From the NCBI RefSeq assembly GCF_004366635.1, contig NZ_SORN01000001.1, forward strand, positions 138,435 through 202,434: a stretch of DNA of 64,000 bases, in the 5' to 3' direction. The first letter of the stretch is position 1, and each line of letters opens with the position of its first letter. The position numbers were made by a program, and so were the translations under genes. The notes under the pieces are model-generated. The model was not told where the DNA came from. It saw only the letters and a list, made by a program, of their open reading frames with translations, and did not search any database. This document shows positions 50,307 through 58,937 of the stretch, piece after piece. The DNA comes from Roseinatronobacter bogoriensis DSM 18756 (GTDB lineage: Bacteria; Pseudomonadota; Alphaproteobacteria; Rhodobacterales; Rhodobacteraceae).

Positions 50307-51119
50307 ATGCTGGTTGTTTTGTCCCCTGCCAAGAAACTTGACTGGACCCCGAAAGGACAGCCGCGCGCGATGTCCGAGCCCTTGTTTCAGGAAGATGCGA
50401 TTGCGCTGGCGGATGCGGCGCGCAAGATTGGTGCCGCAGGGCTGAAACGGCTGATGAAAATCAGTGACAAGCTGGCAGAACTGAACCTTGAACGCTTCGA
50501 AAGCTTTGCCGCCCGGCCTGATGATCTGGCGACACGCCCCGCGATCTATGCCTTCGCGGGCGACACATATACCGGACTGGATGCCGCTTCGCTGGATGCG
50601 GATACGCTGGACTGGGCCGAAGGGCATTTGCGCATTCTGTCGGGCCTTTACGGGGTACTGCGACCCTATGACGCGATGCAACCCTACCGCCTTGAGATGG
50701 GCAGCCGCCTGCAAACGGCGCGCGGCAAATCCTTGTATGACTACTGGGGTGCACAGATTTCAAAGGCGCTGAATGCAGATGCCAAAAAGGCAGGCGCGGA
50801 TGTGATTGTGAACTGCGCGTCGCAGGAATATTTCGGCGCCGTCGATCGCGCCGCATTGAAGCCCCGCGTTGTAACCCCCGTCTTCAAAGAGCAGCGCGAC
50901 GGAGAAGAGCCGCAGATCATCAGCTTCTACGCCAAGAAGGCGCGCGGGGCGATGGCGCGGTTTATCGTGGAAAACCGGCTGTCAGACCCCGCAGCCTTGC
51001 GTGACTTCGACACAGCCGGTTACCGCTACACCCCAGAGCTTTCGCAGCAGGACCAGCCGGTTTTCGTGCGGGAACTGCCTGCTCAATCTTCTGGCAAGGT
51101 AAATTCCGGCGGCGCGTGA
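50307..51119 (+). CDS. yaaA: Peroxide stress protein YaaA
   Basis: The 270-residue protein starts MLVVLSPAKKLDW and carries the YaaA/DUF328 motifs: AFAGDTYTGLDA, LRILSGLYGVLRPYDAMQPYRLEMGSRL, VNCASQEYFGAVD and the C-terminal FYAKKARGAMARFIVENRL. E. coli YaaA lowers free intracellular iron during hydrogen peroxide stress and is controlled by OxyR there. Its last 37 nt overlap the 3' end of the convergent histidine kinase gene. It is divergent from yggT. Confidence 0.92.
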   Translation: MLVVLSPAKKLDWTPKGQPRAMSEPLFQEDAIALADAARKIGAAGLKRLMKISDKLAELNLERFESFAARPDDLATRPAIYAFAGDTYTGLDAASLDADTLDWAEGHLRILSGLYGVLRPYDAMQPYRLEMGSRLQTARGKSLYDYWGAQISKALNADAKKAGADVIVNCASQEYFGAVDRAALKPRVVTPVFKEQRDGEEPQIISFYAKKARGAMARFIVENRLSDPAALRDFDTAGYRYTPELSQQDQPVFVRELPAQSSGKVNSGGA

Positions 51120-53287
51120 TCGCGCAAGGCGGCCATAAGTTCAGATTTTTTCAGCGGTTTGCTCAGCATGGCATTCATGCCCGCTTGCAGCATCTGCGTA
51201 ATTTCGTCCTCCAGCGCGTGGGCCGTCAATGCGATGATCGGGACTGTGTTGCCCGCTGGCGTGGCGCGGATGTGGCGGGTCGCCTCGCGCCCGTCCATTT
51301 CGGGCATGGAGACATCCATGAACACAATGTCGGGGGCCAGCCGGTTGAATACCTCCACTGCGATGCGCCCGTTTTCGGCAATGTGTAACTCGGTATCAAG
51401 GTCTTTCAGCATCTTGCTGAAAACAAGTCGATTAACCTTGTTATCTTCTGCATAGAGGATGCGCAGCTTGCGCGACGCGGGCGCGCTTGTCCTTCCCGGC
51501 CCCTTTGGCCCCGACACAGGTGGATTGAATGTTGCTATTTTGTTCAGTGCAGCAAGAAGGTCACGCCAGATGACCGGCTTGCGCAATGTGGCAAAGGTCT
51601 TGCACCGCTCCGACTCGGCGTTGATTTCGGTCAGGTTGGAACACAGGGCCACGATGCGAGTCGTGGGGCAGTGACGTGCAAGTTCATCCATCACGTCGCG
51701 GGCATCGCATTCGGTCAAGTCCTGATCAATGATGGCAAAGTCCGGGGGTGATTTCGCAATATGGCGCCGAACCGTATCCATTCGGGTTGCTGACAAGACA
51801 TTGACCGATAAGGTCTTGAGGTGACGCGCCAGAATATCGCGGCTGATCAGATGGTCGCTGATCAGCAGCACCGAACCACAATCCGGCGGAAGGGGCTGCA
51901 TTGCGGGCGCGGGCCTGTCATGCGCGGTGGCCAGTTCCAGCGTAATGCCGAAACACGACCCGACGCCGGGTTCCGAGTCCACCCAGATATTTCCACCCAT
52001 TTGTGTGACGATGCGTTGCGTGATGGCAAGGCCCAGACCCGTCCCCTCATAGCGGCGTCTGGCGGTCTGATCGACCTGACTGAATTCGGTGAAGATCTGG
52101 CCCTGATTGTCTGGGTCTATGCCGATCCCGGTATCTTCGACAGTGATCGTAACGATATGCCCTGTAGCAGACGTGCCAACGCCAACCGCACGCACCAGAA
52201 TATATCCGGTTTCCGTGAATTTGATGGCGTTGCCTATAAGATTGGTCAGGATCTGGCGTATCCGGCCATAGTCGGCAATCAATTGAGAGGGCAGGAAGAT
52301 GTCATAATCAAGGATCAACTCGATGCGCTTGTTTCGTGCGGTCGGGGCAAGCAGGCTCAGAACTTCATGGATGGTCTTTTCCAGATCGAAAGCCGTGGGC
52401 TCCAATAGTAACTTGCCCGCATCCATCTTCGAGAAATCGAGAATGTCGTTGATGATGGAGACCAGCGCCTGACCGCTGCTGATGATGGTGTTGGCATATT
52501 CGCTCTGTTCCTCATCCAGCGCAGTTTCTGTCAACAATTCGGCCATTCCGACAACGCCATTCATGGGGGTGCGGATTTCATGGCTCATATTTGCCAGAAA
52601 TGCCGACTTTGCCTGAACTGCGGCTTCGGCGCGGGTCTGCGCGTCGCGCAACTCTGCCTGATAGTGCAGGGCGTCTGTTATATTGTTGACCAGCGACACA
52701 TAATCGCCATTGGCAACTCTTCGGTCGGTCAGTCGTACCGACACACCGGTTGTGAAATGTAATTCCATTGGCGGAATCTGGGGCTTGTGCCAGCGGTCCA
52801 GCATCTTGAACACCCATTCATCTGGCAAAAGGTCCCCCAGCTCCACCAGCTTTTCATGGGCGCAAATCTCCAGCAGCCGGGCGTAACGGATACCCGGGCG
52901 CACCTCTGCGAAGTTTCTGAAAACACTAAGATAGGCTTTGTTGGCAAGGATCAGGGCCTGTTCGGCGTCAAAGACCGCAAACCCGTCTTGCAGCGTTTCA
53001 ACAGCTTCCCGCAGGCGCAGATTCGCGCGATCAACTTCGACATGTGCAATCTGCAAATCCTGACTGACCTGAGTGTTCATGCCCTCAAGAGTGTCGGCGT
53101 GACGCTTTATCGCACCCAGTTCCTCGCGCTGGGCGATAACCTGATCAGACAATTTGAAGGCATGGGCGCGCAGATGATCATTCATGGCGCGCAAATCGTT
53201 CTGCGCCTGTTCATACAGCCTTTCTGCACGCAGCCGGGCGCGCCTCTCGCGCGCAAGTCTTTCTGGATAAAGGTTTTCAAAATTCAT
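51083..53287 (-). CDS. Hybrid sensor histidine kinase (coiled coil, PAS, kinase, pseudo-receiver, receiver)
   Basis: The 734-residue soluble kinase has an N-terminal coiled coil (about 1-95) and a PAS-like domain (95-205, FAVFDAEQALILANKAYLSVF). HisKA follows with His236 in LANMSHEIRTPMNG, then HATPase with NLIGNAIKF, DTGIGI and GTGLGLAI boxes. A middle receiver-like domain (about 470-585) and a C-terminal receiver with Asp658 in DIVFMDVSMPEMDG complete it. The middle domain keeps an aspartate (AIIDQDLTE) but lacks the acidic pair at its start. No membrane segment is seen, so the signal is cytoplasmic. No cognate regulator is adjacent. It overlaps yaaA tail to tail. Confidence 0.88.
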   Translation of the reverse strand: MNFENLYPERLARERRARLRAERLYEQAQNDLRAMNDHLRAHAFKLSDQVIAQREELGAIKRHADTLEGMNTQVSQDLQIAHVEVDRANLRLREAVETLQDGFAVFDAEQALILANKAYLSVFRNFAEVRPGIRYARLLEICAHEKLVELGDLLPDEWVFKMLDRWHKPQIPPMELHFTTGVSVRLTDRRVANGDYVSLVNNITDALHYQAELRDAQTRAEAAVQAKSAFLANMSHEIRTPMNGVVGMAELLTETALDEEQSEYANTIISSGQALVSIINDILDFSKMDAGKLLLEPTAFDLEKTIHEVLSLLAPTARNKRIELILDYDIFLPSQLIADYGRIRQILTNLIGNAIKFTETGYILVRAVGVGTSATGHIVTITVEDTGIGIDPDNQGQIFTEFSQVDQTARRRYEGTGLGLAITQRIVTQMGGNIWVDSEPGVGSCFGITLELATAHDRPAPAMQPLPPDCGSVLLISDHLISRDILARHLKTLSVNVLSATRMDTVRRHIAKSPPDFAIIDQDLTECDARDVMDELARHCPTTRIVALCSNLTEINAESERCKTFATLRKPVIWRDLLAALNKIATFNPPVSGPKGPGRTSAPASRKLRILYAEDNKVNRLVFSKMLKDLDTELHIAENGRIAVEVFNRLAPDIVFMDVSMPEMDGREATRHIRATPAGNTVPIIALTAHALEDEITQMLQAGMNAMLSKPLKKSELMAALRDHAPPEFTLPED

Positions 53288-53479
53288 ATGAGAAAATTTT
53301 CAGAGGATATGATGGCGAGTATCAGGGCAAGGCTTGAACACAGGGTTAAGACGGCAGAGCCATCGGAGGTCTGTCTACCATCGCCTCTCAGCGCACTTGC
53401 GGATAACCGTGCGCCCCCTTCCCCCGCCTGCAAATACAGATTACCTTCTGACCAGATTTACGAGCATGGCAGAAGTTGA

Positions 53480-54052
53480 ATGTCCGAAAACCCAGAAGTG
53501 ATGGAATTCTTGCTGACCCGTCGGTCGCGGCCCGCCAAGATGCTGCACGCGCCAGCGCCAGATAGCGCGCAGCTTGCCCGGCTGCTGGAGGCTGCAGCGC
53601 GTGTGCCCGATCATGGCAAACTGGAACCGTGGCGCTTCGTCGTTCTGGAACGCGCGGCCCTTGCACGCTTTGCAGATCGTATTCTCGCCCGCGGCGCTGA
53701 ATTGGGGATCGACGCAGAAAAGGCCGCCAAGGCTGCTTCCGCTTTCGCCGAATCTCCGATGATCGTGGCCGTGGTGGCCAGCCCCAAACCCTCTGCCAAG
53801 ATACCGGAAATTGAACAGACCCTGTCCGCCGGGGCCGTGTGCCTTGGGTTGGTGAATGCCGCGCTTGCGTCAGGCTGGGGGGCGAACTGGCTGACAGGCT
53901 GGGTGGCCTCGGACAAGGACATCCTGAAGGAACTTGGCCTCTCTGCGCAAGAATGGGTCGCGGGATTTATTCATATCGGCACGGCGCAAGCCACACCCCC
54001 GGAACGCCCGCGCCCCGATATCGCCGCGCTGACAACATGGATGGCAGAGTGA
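53480..54052 (+). CDS. Nitroreductase family protein (YdjA-like)
   Basis: The 190-residue flavoprotein has the FMN-binding opening FLLTRRSRPAKML, VPDHGKLEPWRFVVLE, and the C-terminal half GAVCLGLVNAALASGWGANWLTGWVASDKDILKELGL with GFIHIGTA. The short length and lack of extra loops fit the compact YdjA group. It reduces nitro compounds or related electrophiles with NAD(P)H; the natural substrate is unknown. It is divergent from the histidine kinase with a 192-bp gap. Confidence 0.85.
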   Translation: MSENPEVMEFLLTRRSRPAKMLHAPAPDSAQLARLLEAAARVPDHGKLEPWRFVVLERAALARFADRILARGAELGIDAEKAAKAASAFAESPMIVAVVASPKPSAKIPEIEQTLSAGAVCLGLVNAALASGWGANWLTGWVASDKDILKELGLSAQEWVAGFIHIGTAQATPPERPRPDIAALTTWMAE

Positions 54053-54158
54053 TGCCGCCCCGCACAGAATGTATTTGCCCGTCGAATGACGGCAAAGCCG
54101 CTTTCATAAATCTGCATGGGGCGGGGCAGATGACCAGTGACGCTGAAGGAAAAGCACC

Positions 54159-54863
54159 ATGATTGAAGCATATAGGTTGGCCATCGCGCAATTGCGTGAT
54201 CCCCGCTTCCGCAGACCGCTATGGATCGGGATCGCATTGTCTGTGGCGCTCTTGTTCGTGATTTACGCCTTTGTTCTGCTGCTGGTGCAACTTCTGATCC
54301 CCGGCGCGTTGTTTCTGCCAATTACCGGGCAGGTGCAGGGGCTGGGGTCGCTGTTTTCCTTCGGCTCTATTCTATATCTCCTTGGGCTATCGGTTTTTCT
54401 TATGGTGCCTGTCGCCTCTGTCTTTACGGGCCTTTATCTTAATGATGTCGCAGACACCGTCGAGGCAGAGCATTACCGCGGCCTTGATCCGCGCAATTCC
54501 GTGCCGTTTCGCGAATCAGCCAATGATGCAATGCGATATTTCGGGCTACTGGTCGCGCTGAATGTTCTGGGGATGGGGGTTTTCGCCGTGTCCAACGGCT
54601 GGGGGCTGATCCTGCTATGGCTGGTGAACGGCTTTTTACTCTCGCGCGAATATTTCACCATGATCGCGCGCCGCCGGCACGCGCCGGACGCAGCGCGCGC
54701 GCTTCAGAAAAGCCATATGTTCCGCCTGTGGCTGCCCGGCATTGTTTTGGCGGCTGGCCTAAGCGTGCCTGTGCTGAACCTTGTCATGCCACTGGTCGGC
54801 GCGGCCGTGTTTACGCATATGTATCACCGCCTCTACAAACCGGTGCCTAGCCCCGACCTGTAA
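54159..54863 (+). CDS. EI24-domain membrane protein (CysZ-like superfamily)
   Basis: The 234-residue protein has at least five hydrophobic segments (WIGIALSVALLFVIYAFVLLLVQLLI; LGLSVFLMVPVASVFTGLYL; FGLLVALNVLGMGVFAVSN; WLPGIVLAAGLSVPVLNLVMPLVGAAVF) and the EI24 motif YLNDVADTVEAEHY. CysZ members conduct sulfate, but the shorter alphaproteobacterial EI24 proteins are uncharacterised. AAGGAAAAG precedes the ATG. Its last 17 nt overlap the convergent DUF1467 gene. Confidence 0.82.
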   Translation: MIEAYRLAIAQLRDPRFRRPLWIGIALSVALLFVIYAFVLLLVQLLIPGALFLPITGQVQGLGSLFSFGSILYLLGLSVFLMVPVASVFTGLYLNDVADTVEAEHYRGLDPRNSVPFRESANDAMRYFGLLVALNVLGMGVFAVSNGWGLILLWLVNGFLLSREYFTMIARRRHAPDAARALQKSHMFRLWLPGIVLAAGLSVPVLNLVMPLVGAAVFTHMYHRLYKPVPSPDL

Positions 54864-55113
54864 GTTGTTCCAGCATCTCGTAGGTGATGACTTCAGACAG
54901 GATAATGCCCGCGATCACCAAAAAGGCGGGCGTGGCGATGAATGTCACCAGTTTTACCTTGCGCATCATCTGCGCATCTGACGGCGCGGAAGAGGGGGTG
55001 CCGGGCACAACCTCGCCTGCTTCGCCCTGTGTCGTCATGCGAAAGGGCAGCACCAGAAACATGGTCATGAACCAGATAACACCATAAAGCGCGATTGCAG
55101 ACATGATTGACAT
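54847..55113 (-). CDS. DUF1467 membrane protein
   Basis: The 88-residue protein has two helices (IALYGVIWFMTMFLVLPFRM and LVTFIATPAFLVIAGIILSEVITY) joined by a short periplasmic or cytoplasmic loop with QGEAGEVVPGTPSSAP. The pattern matches DUF1467, a small membrane family of alphaproteobacteria with no known function. Its start shares one base with the stop of the methylmalonyl-CoA epimerase gene, so the two are translated together, a common alphaproteobacterial arrangement. Confidence 0.88.
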   Translation of the reverse strand: MSIMSAIALYGVIWFMTMFLVLPFRMTTQGEAGEVVPGTPSSAPSDAQMMRKVKLVTFIATPAFLVIAGIILSEVITYEMLEQLTGRG

Positions 55114-55517
55114 CAGACTTGCTCCAATTCCACCAGGCAGCCGTTAAAATCCTTGGGGTGCAGGAACAATACAGGCTTGCCATGCGCGCCGATCTTCGGC
55201 TCTCCGCTTCCCAGAACGCGCGCGCCTTCGGCTTTCAACTTGTCGCGTGCGGCCAGAATATCCTCCACCTCGTAACAGATGTGGTGAATCCCTCCGGCCG
55301 GGTTCTTGTCCAGAAAGCCCTGAATCGGGCTGTTCTCTCCAAGCGGATAAAGTAATTCGATCTTGGTGTTGGGCAAGGTGATGAAGACCACAGTCACCCC
55401 GTGATCGGGTTCATCCTGAGGCGCGCCGACATCGGCCCCCAATGTGCTGCGATATTGTGCGGCTGCCGCGTCTAGATCCGGCACGGCGATGGCAACATGG
55501 TTCAGACGACCGATCAT
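55113..55517 (-). CDS. mce: Methylmalonyl-CoA epimerase
   Basis: The 134-residue protein is a single VOC/glyoxalase-fold unit: metal-binding His in IGRLNHVAIAVPDLDAAA, ITLPNTKIELLYPLGENSPIQGFLDKNPAGGIHHICYEVEDI (the second His in GGIHHI), and a Glu near the end in NGCLVELEQV. It interconverts the two methylmalonyl-CoA stereoisomers in propionyl-CoA use. Length is normal. The DUF1467 gene is directly coupled downstream. Confidence 0.93.
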   Translation of the reverse strand: MIGRLNHVAIAVPDLDAAAAQYRSTLGADVGAPQDEPDHGVTVVFITLPNTKIELLYPLGENSPIQGFLDKNPAGGIHHICYEVEDILAARDKLKAEGARVLGSGEPKIGAHGKPVLFLHPKDFNGCLVELEQV

Positions 55518-55682
55518 CCTGTCCCTCCAAAGAAAATACTTCCCCCGCTTATGCGGGTCCGGGCGCTGCGTGGCAATATCTCAGTGGCGTGCGCGGCCTG
55601 ATTGGGGCGAAATTACTGCCGTGATTAACGCTGTCTTAGTCAATTTGTAGTGAAATCGAATAAGCTGTGATGGAGGGATAGG

Positions 55683-56384
55683 ATGAATTCGCACCTTGTA
55701 AATTCTGGCCTTGGACATCGGGAAGCCCCCGCGCCCAGGTCAATGCCCCATGCGTATCAGCAAGGGGGAACCTTGCTGCTGGTCGAGGATAGCCGCCTGT
55801 TCAGCGACACGATCCGCGCGGTGATGCGCGGGACGGGTGGGCGCATTCGGCGGACGGATACACTCTGCGGTGCCAGACGGCATCTGTCGCTATACACGCC
55901 GGATGTCGTGATGATTGATCTGGGCCTGCCGGATGGATCGGGGCTGGAACTGATCGCCGAATGCGCCCGCCGTTCTATCCGCGTGCCATTGATTATCGCA
56001 ATCTCTGGTCAGCCAGAACTCGAATCGGCTGCCTATACTGCCGGCGCAGACAAGTTTTTTGAAAAACCCATCGTCAGCCTGTCGCAATTCCGCGCGGCGC
56101 TGGCCCCGTCCTGTTTCGACATGGATGCCATGCAAGCGGCCGCTTACACACCACTGCCCGATGTAAGCGCGTTGCGCGATGACCTGTATCTGGCGCTTGA
56201 TCTGTTGCAGGGGCCGGACCAGAGTGATCGCCGCCAATACGCGCTGCAATTCTGCGAAGGGCTGGCCCGTAGCCTGCATGACGTTGAGATGCAGGGCGCA
56301 GTCGCGGCCACCAAAAGCGGGGGCGGCGCGGGTCGTCTGGTCGAGGTTTTGCGCAAACGTCTGAACGCGCAGCCGCTGGTTTAG
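55683..56384 (+). CDS. Response regulator with uncharacterised C-terminal helical domain
   Basis: The 233-residue protein begins with a short tail, then a receiver domain (about 28-145): LLLVEDSRLFSD with acidic residues, the phospho-acceptor Asp in DVVMIDLGLPDGSGLELI, and the conserved Lys in ADKFFEKPI. The C-terminal 85 residues are helical (LRDDLYLALDLLQGPDQSDRRQYALQFCEGLARSL) with no DNA-binding or enzyme motif that I recognise. It could be a phosphorelay protein or an output domain acting by protein contact. No kinase is adjacent; the nearest is the hybrid kinase 2.4 kb away. Confidence 0.8.
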   Translation: MNSHLVNSGLGHREAPAPRSMPHAYQQGGTLLLVEDSRLFSDTIRAVMRGTGGRIRRTDTLCGARRHLSLYTPDVVMIDLGLPDGSGLELIAECARRSIRVPLIIAISGQPELESAAYTAGADKFFEKPIVSLSQFRAALAPSCFDMDAMQAAAYTPLPDVSALRDDLYLALDLLQGPDQSDRRQYALQFCEGLARSLHDVEMQGAVAATKSGGGAGRLVEVLRKRLNAQPLV

Positions 56385-56695
56385 CGTTCGTCATCTGACC
56401 CAAGACCCACGAATATCGGGGGCGGACAGTGGATGAATGCAACAAGCGCCGCCGCGACCGAAACGGCTACCGCCACCGCACGGGGCTTGGGCCGCCTCCA
56501 GCGGGCAAATTTGATCTTGTGCGGATTTGCCAAGCCTAACGTACTATGGGTTTAACCGCGCATCACCGCACCGCGGCCCGGTGATGCACAACCGCTTTCG
56601 GCCTCAAGCCCGCGCACTTCAGCGTCAGTTTGGTCCCGTATCCCGGACCATCCCCACTCTTGGCGGCAACTGGCGTCAGGCACACATATCGCGGC
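56385..56695. other. Intergenic region with a degraded repeat copy
   Basis: The 311-bp gap lies between the response regulator and convergent aspS. It contains repeat copy C. The remainder shows no gene or clear terminator. Confidence 0.5.
56465..56600 (-). repeat. Dispersed intergenic repeat, degraded copy C (inverted)
   Basis: Read against the reverse complement of copy B, several blocks line up in order: CCGCAC-GG..TTGGGC-GC, CCAGCG, TTGATCTTG, GGATTTGCCAAGC, and CGCACCGCGGCCCG. Divergence is greater than between copies A and B. The orientation is opposite to theirs. Confidence 0.55.
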
Positions 56696-58477
56696 CTAGT
56701 CTTTCGGGGCGATCCGCAGCCCCAGGTCGCGCAACTGCTCATTGGTGGCAACCGATGGCGCTTCCAGCAGCAGATCTTCGGCGCGCTGGTTCATTGGGAA
56801 CATGATCACCTGACGGATATTCGCCTCATCCGCCAGCAACATGACGATCCGATCAATCCCGGCAGCACAGCCACCATGCGGGGGGGCACCGAATTTGAAT
56901 GCCTTGACCATGCCGCCGAAGCGCTTGTCCACTTCGGAATTGGGGTAACCCGCGATTTCAAAGGCGCGATACATGATCTCTGGCTTGTGGTTGCGAATCG
57001 CCCCTGACAGGATTTCATACCCGTTGCAGGCCAGATCATACTGATACCCCTTCACAGCCAACGGGTCACCCTCCAGCGCGGCCATCCCGCCTTGCGGCAT
57101 GGAGAACGGATTGTGGCTGAAATCCACCTTGCCTGTCTCGGCATCGGCCTCATACATCGGGAAATCGACGATCCAGGCAAAGGCGAAGCGGTTTTCGTCC
57201 ACCAGCTTCAACTCGCGCCCGATCTCGTCGCGCGCTTTCGCGGCGACACCCTCGAACTGGGCAGGCTTGCCACCAAGGAAAAACGCTGCATCGCCTTCGC
57301 CCAGACCAAGCTGGGTGCGAATGGCCTCGGTGCGTTCGGGGCCGATATTCTTGGCCAGCGGGCCAGCAGCTTCCAGCCCGTTTTCGCCCGCACGCCAGAA
57401 AATATACCCCATCCCCGGCAGCCCCTGCGCCTGCGCAAAGCTGTTCATGCGGTCACAGAACTTGCGCGAGCCGCCAGTCGGTGCGGGAATGGCGCGAATC
57501 TCGGTGCCTTCGTTTTCCAGCAGTTTCGCAAAAATCGCGAAACCAGACCCGCGGAAATGCTCGGACACGACCTGCATCTCAATCGGGTTGCGCAAATCCG
57601 GCTTGTCAGAGCCGTATTTCAACAGCGACTCCGCGTAGGGGATGCGCGGCCACTCGGCACAAGGATCAACCTTCTTGTCGCCTGCAAATTCCTCGAACAC
57701 GCCTTGCAGCACTGGCCCGACAGCAGAAAACACGTCTTCCTGCTCGACAAAACTCATCTCGACATCAAGCTGGTAGAAATCGGTGGGCGAACGGTCGGCG
57801 CGGGGGTCTTCGTCGCGGAAACAGGGCGCGATCTGGAAATACTTGTCAAAGCCCGACACCATGATCAGCTGCTTGAACTGCTGCGGGGCCTGTGGCAGCG
57901 CATAGAACTTGCCGGGATGCAGGCGCGAGGGCACGAGGAAATCGCGCGCACCCTCTGGGCTGGAGGCGGTGATGATCGGTGTCTGGAATTCCGTGAAACC
58001 CGTGTCCCACATACGGTTGCGCATCGACCGCACCACATTGGAGCGCAGCATCATATTCGCATGAAGCCCATCGCGGCGCAGGTCCAGAAAGCGGTAGGCA
58101 AGCCGCGTTTCTTCGGGGTAATCCGGCTCTCCGAACACAGGCAGGGGCAGATCATCGGCCGCGCCAAGCACATCCATGGACCGGGCATAGACTTCAATCT
58201 CGCCGGTTTTCAGCTTGCTGTTGATCAGGCTTGCATCGCGCGCCTTGACGGTGCCCTCAATGCGGATGCAATATTCGGCGCGCAGCTTTTCAATATCCTT
58301 GAACGCGGCAGAATCGCTGTCAGCCAGCACTTGCGTAATTCCGAAATGGTCACGCAGGTCAATGAACAAAACGCCGCCGTGGTCACGGATGCGATGCACC
58401 CAGCCTGACAGGCGCACGGTTTCACCCACATGGGCGGCGGTCAGATCGGCGCAGGTATGGCTGCGATAGGCGTGCAT
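56696..58477 (-). CDS. aspS: Aspartyl-tRNA synthetase
   Basis: The 593-residue class II synthetase of bacterial type has an N-terminal OB-fold anticodon domain (VGETVRLSGWVHRIRDHGGVLFIDLRDHFGITQVL), motif 2 (ACFRDEDPRADRSPTDFYQLDVEMSF), the bacterial GAD insertion domain, and motif 3 (GGCAAGIDRIVMLLADEANIRQVIMFPMN). Length is normal. AAGGGG 6 nt before the ATG at 58477 fixes the start. Convergent with the response regulator across copy C of the repeat. Confidence 0.96.
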   Translation of the reverse strand: MHAYRSHTCADLTAAHVGETVRLSGWVHRIRDHGGVLFIDLRDHFGITQVLADSDSAAFKDIEKLRAEYCIRIEGTVKARDASLINSKLKTGEIEVYARSMDVLGAADDLPLPVFGEPDYPEETRLAYRFLDLRRDGLHANMMLRSNVVRSMRNRMWDTGFTEFQTPIITASSPEGARDFLVPSRLHPGKFYALPQAPQQFKQLIMVSGFDKYFQIAPCFRDEDPRADRSPTDFYQLDVEMSFVEQEDVFSAVGPVLQGVFEEFAGDKKVDPCAEWPRIPYAESLLKYGSDKPDLRNPIEMQVVSEHFRGSGFAIFAKLLENEGTEIRAIPAPTGGSRKFCDRMNSFAQAQGLPGMGYIFWRAGENGLEAAGPLAKNIGPERTEAIRTQLGLGEGDAAFFLGGKPAQFEGVAAKARDEIGRELKLVDENRFAFAWIVDFPMYEADAETGKVDFSHNPFSMPQGGMAALEGDPLAVKGYQYDLACNGYEILSGAIRNHKPEIMYRAFEIAGYPNSEVDKRFGGMVKAFKFGAPPHGGCAAGIDRIVMLLADEANIRQVIMFPMNQRAEDLLLEAPSVATNEQLRDLGLRIAPKD

Positions 58478-58555
58478 GATATGCCCCTTTTGGCTGCAAG
58501 TCGTCCGGCTGTGGCGATACACAATCTGGCGGGCCAGAAGTCAAGGCCCGTTGGC

Positions 58556-58849
58556 TCAGGTCCAGTGCATCTGTGCTGTCCCTGACAGAAGCGCATGTGC
58601 GTGGGCCAGTTGGTCAAATGCCAGCCCTTGAGCATCGCAGCAGGCGATGACAGTGTCATCGCGCATGAGAATGAAGTCCAGAACCGCCACCAGTAAATTT
58701 CTGTCCGGCCCGCTATCCGTTAACAATTCTGCGCGCAAGTCCTGCGCATTGGCACCGCTGGCCGCCAGAAACACCGGCAAAAGTTCGTCTTGTGCACATA
58801 GCCAGCCCAATGCGGCCAAGGAAATTTCTTCAGCGCGTGCGTCATTCAT
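58556..58849 (-). CDS. DUF3572 protein
   Basis: The 97-residue protein starts MNDARAEEISLAALGWLCAQDELLPVFLAASG and contains LVAVLDFILMRDDTVIACCDAQG, the DUF3572 pattern. The function is unknown; it is small, acidic and helical. GAGGG 8 nt before the ATG at 58849 chooses it over upstream in-frame starts. It is divergent from the PleD-like gene with 88 bp between, an arrangement I associate with alphaproteobacteria, which suggests a link to c-di-GMP or cell-cycle signalling. Confidence 0.82.
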   Translation of the reverse strand: MNDARAEEISLAALGWLCAQDELLPVFLAASGANAQDLRAELLTDSGPDRNLLVAVLDFILMRDDTVIACCDAQGLAFDQLAHAHALLSGTAQMHWT

Positions 58850-58937
58850 TAAAATTACCCTCATTGTCGGAAAGGGTTTGTTAACCACTTCGCTATATTT
58901 ATTAAGAAACAGATAAGCGAATTGGGGAATAGCCACA

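Noticed and set aside
57092..58408. 438-codon + frame opposite aspS
   Set aside because: AspRS is unambiguous on the other strand.
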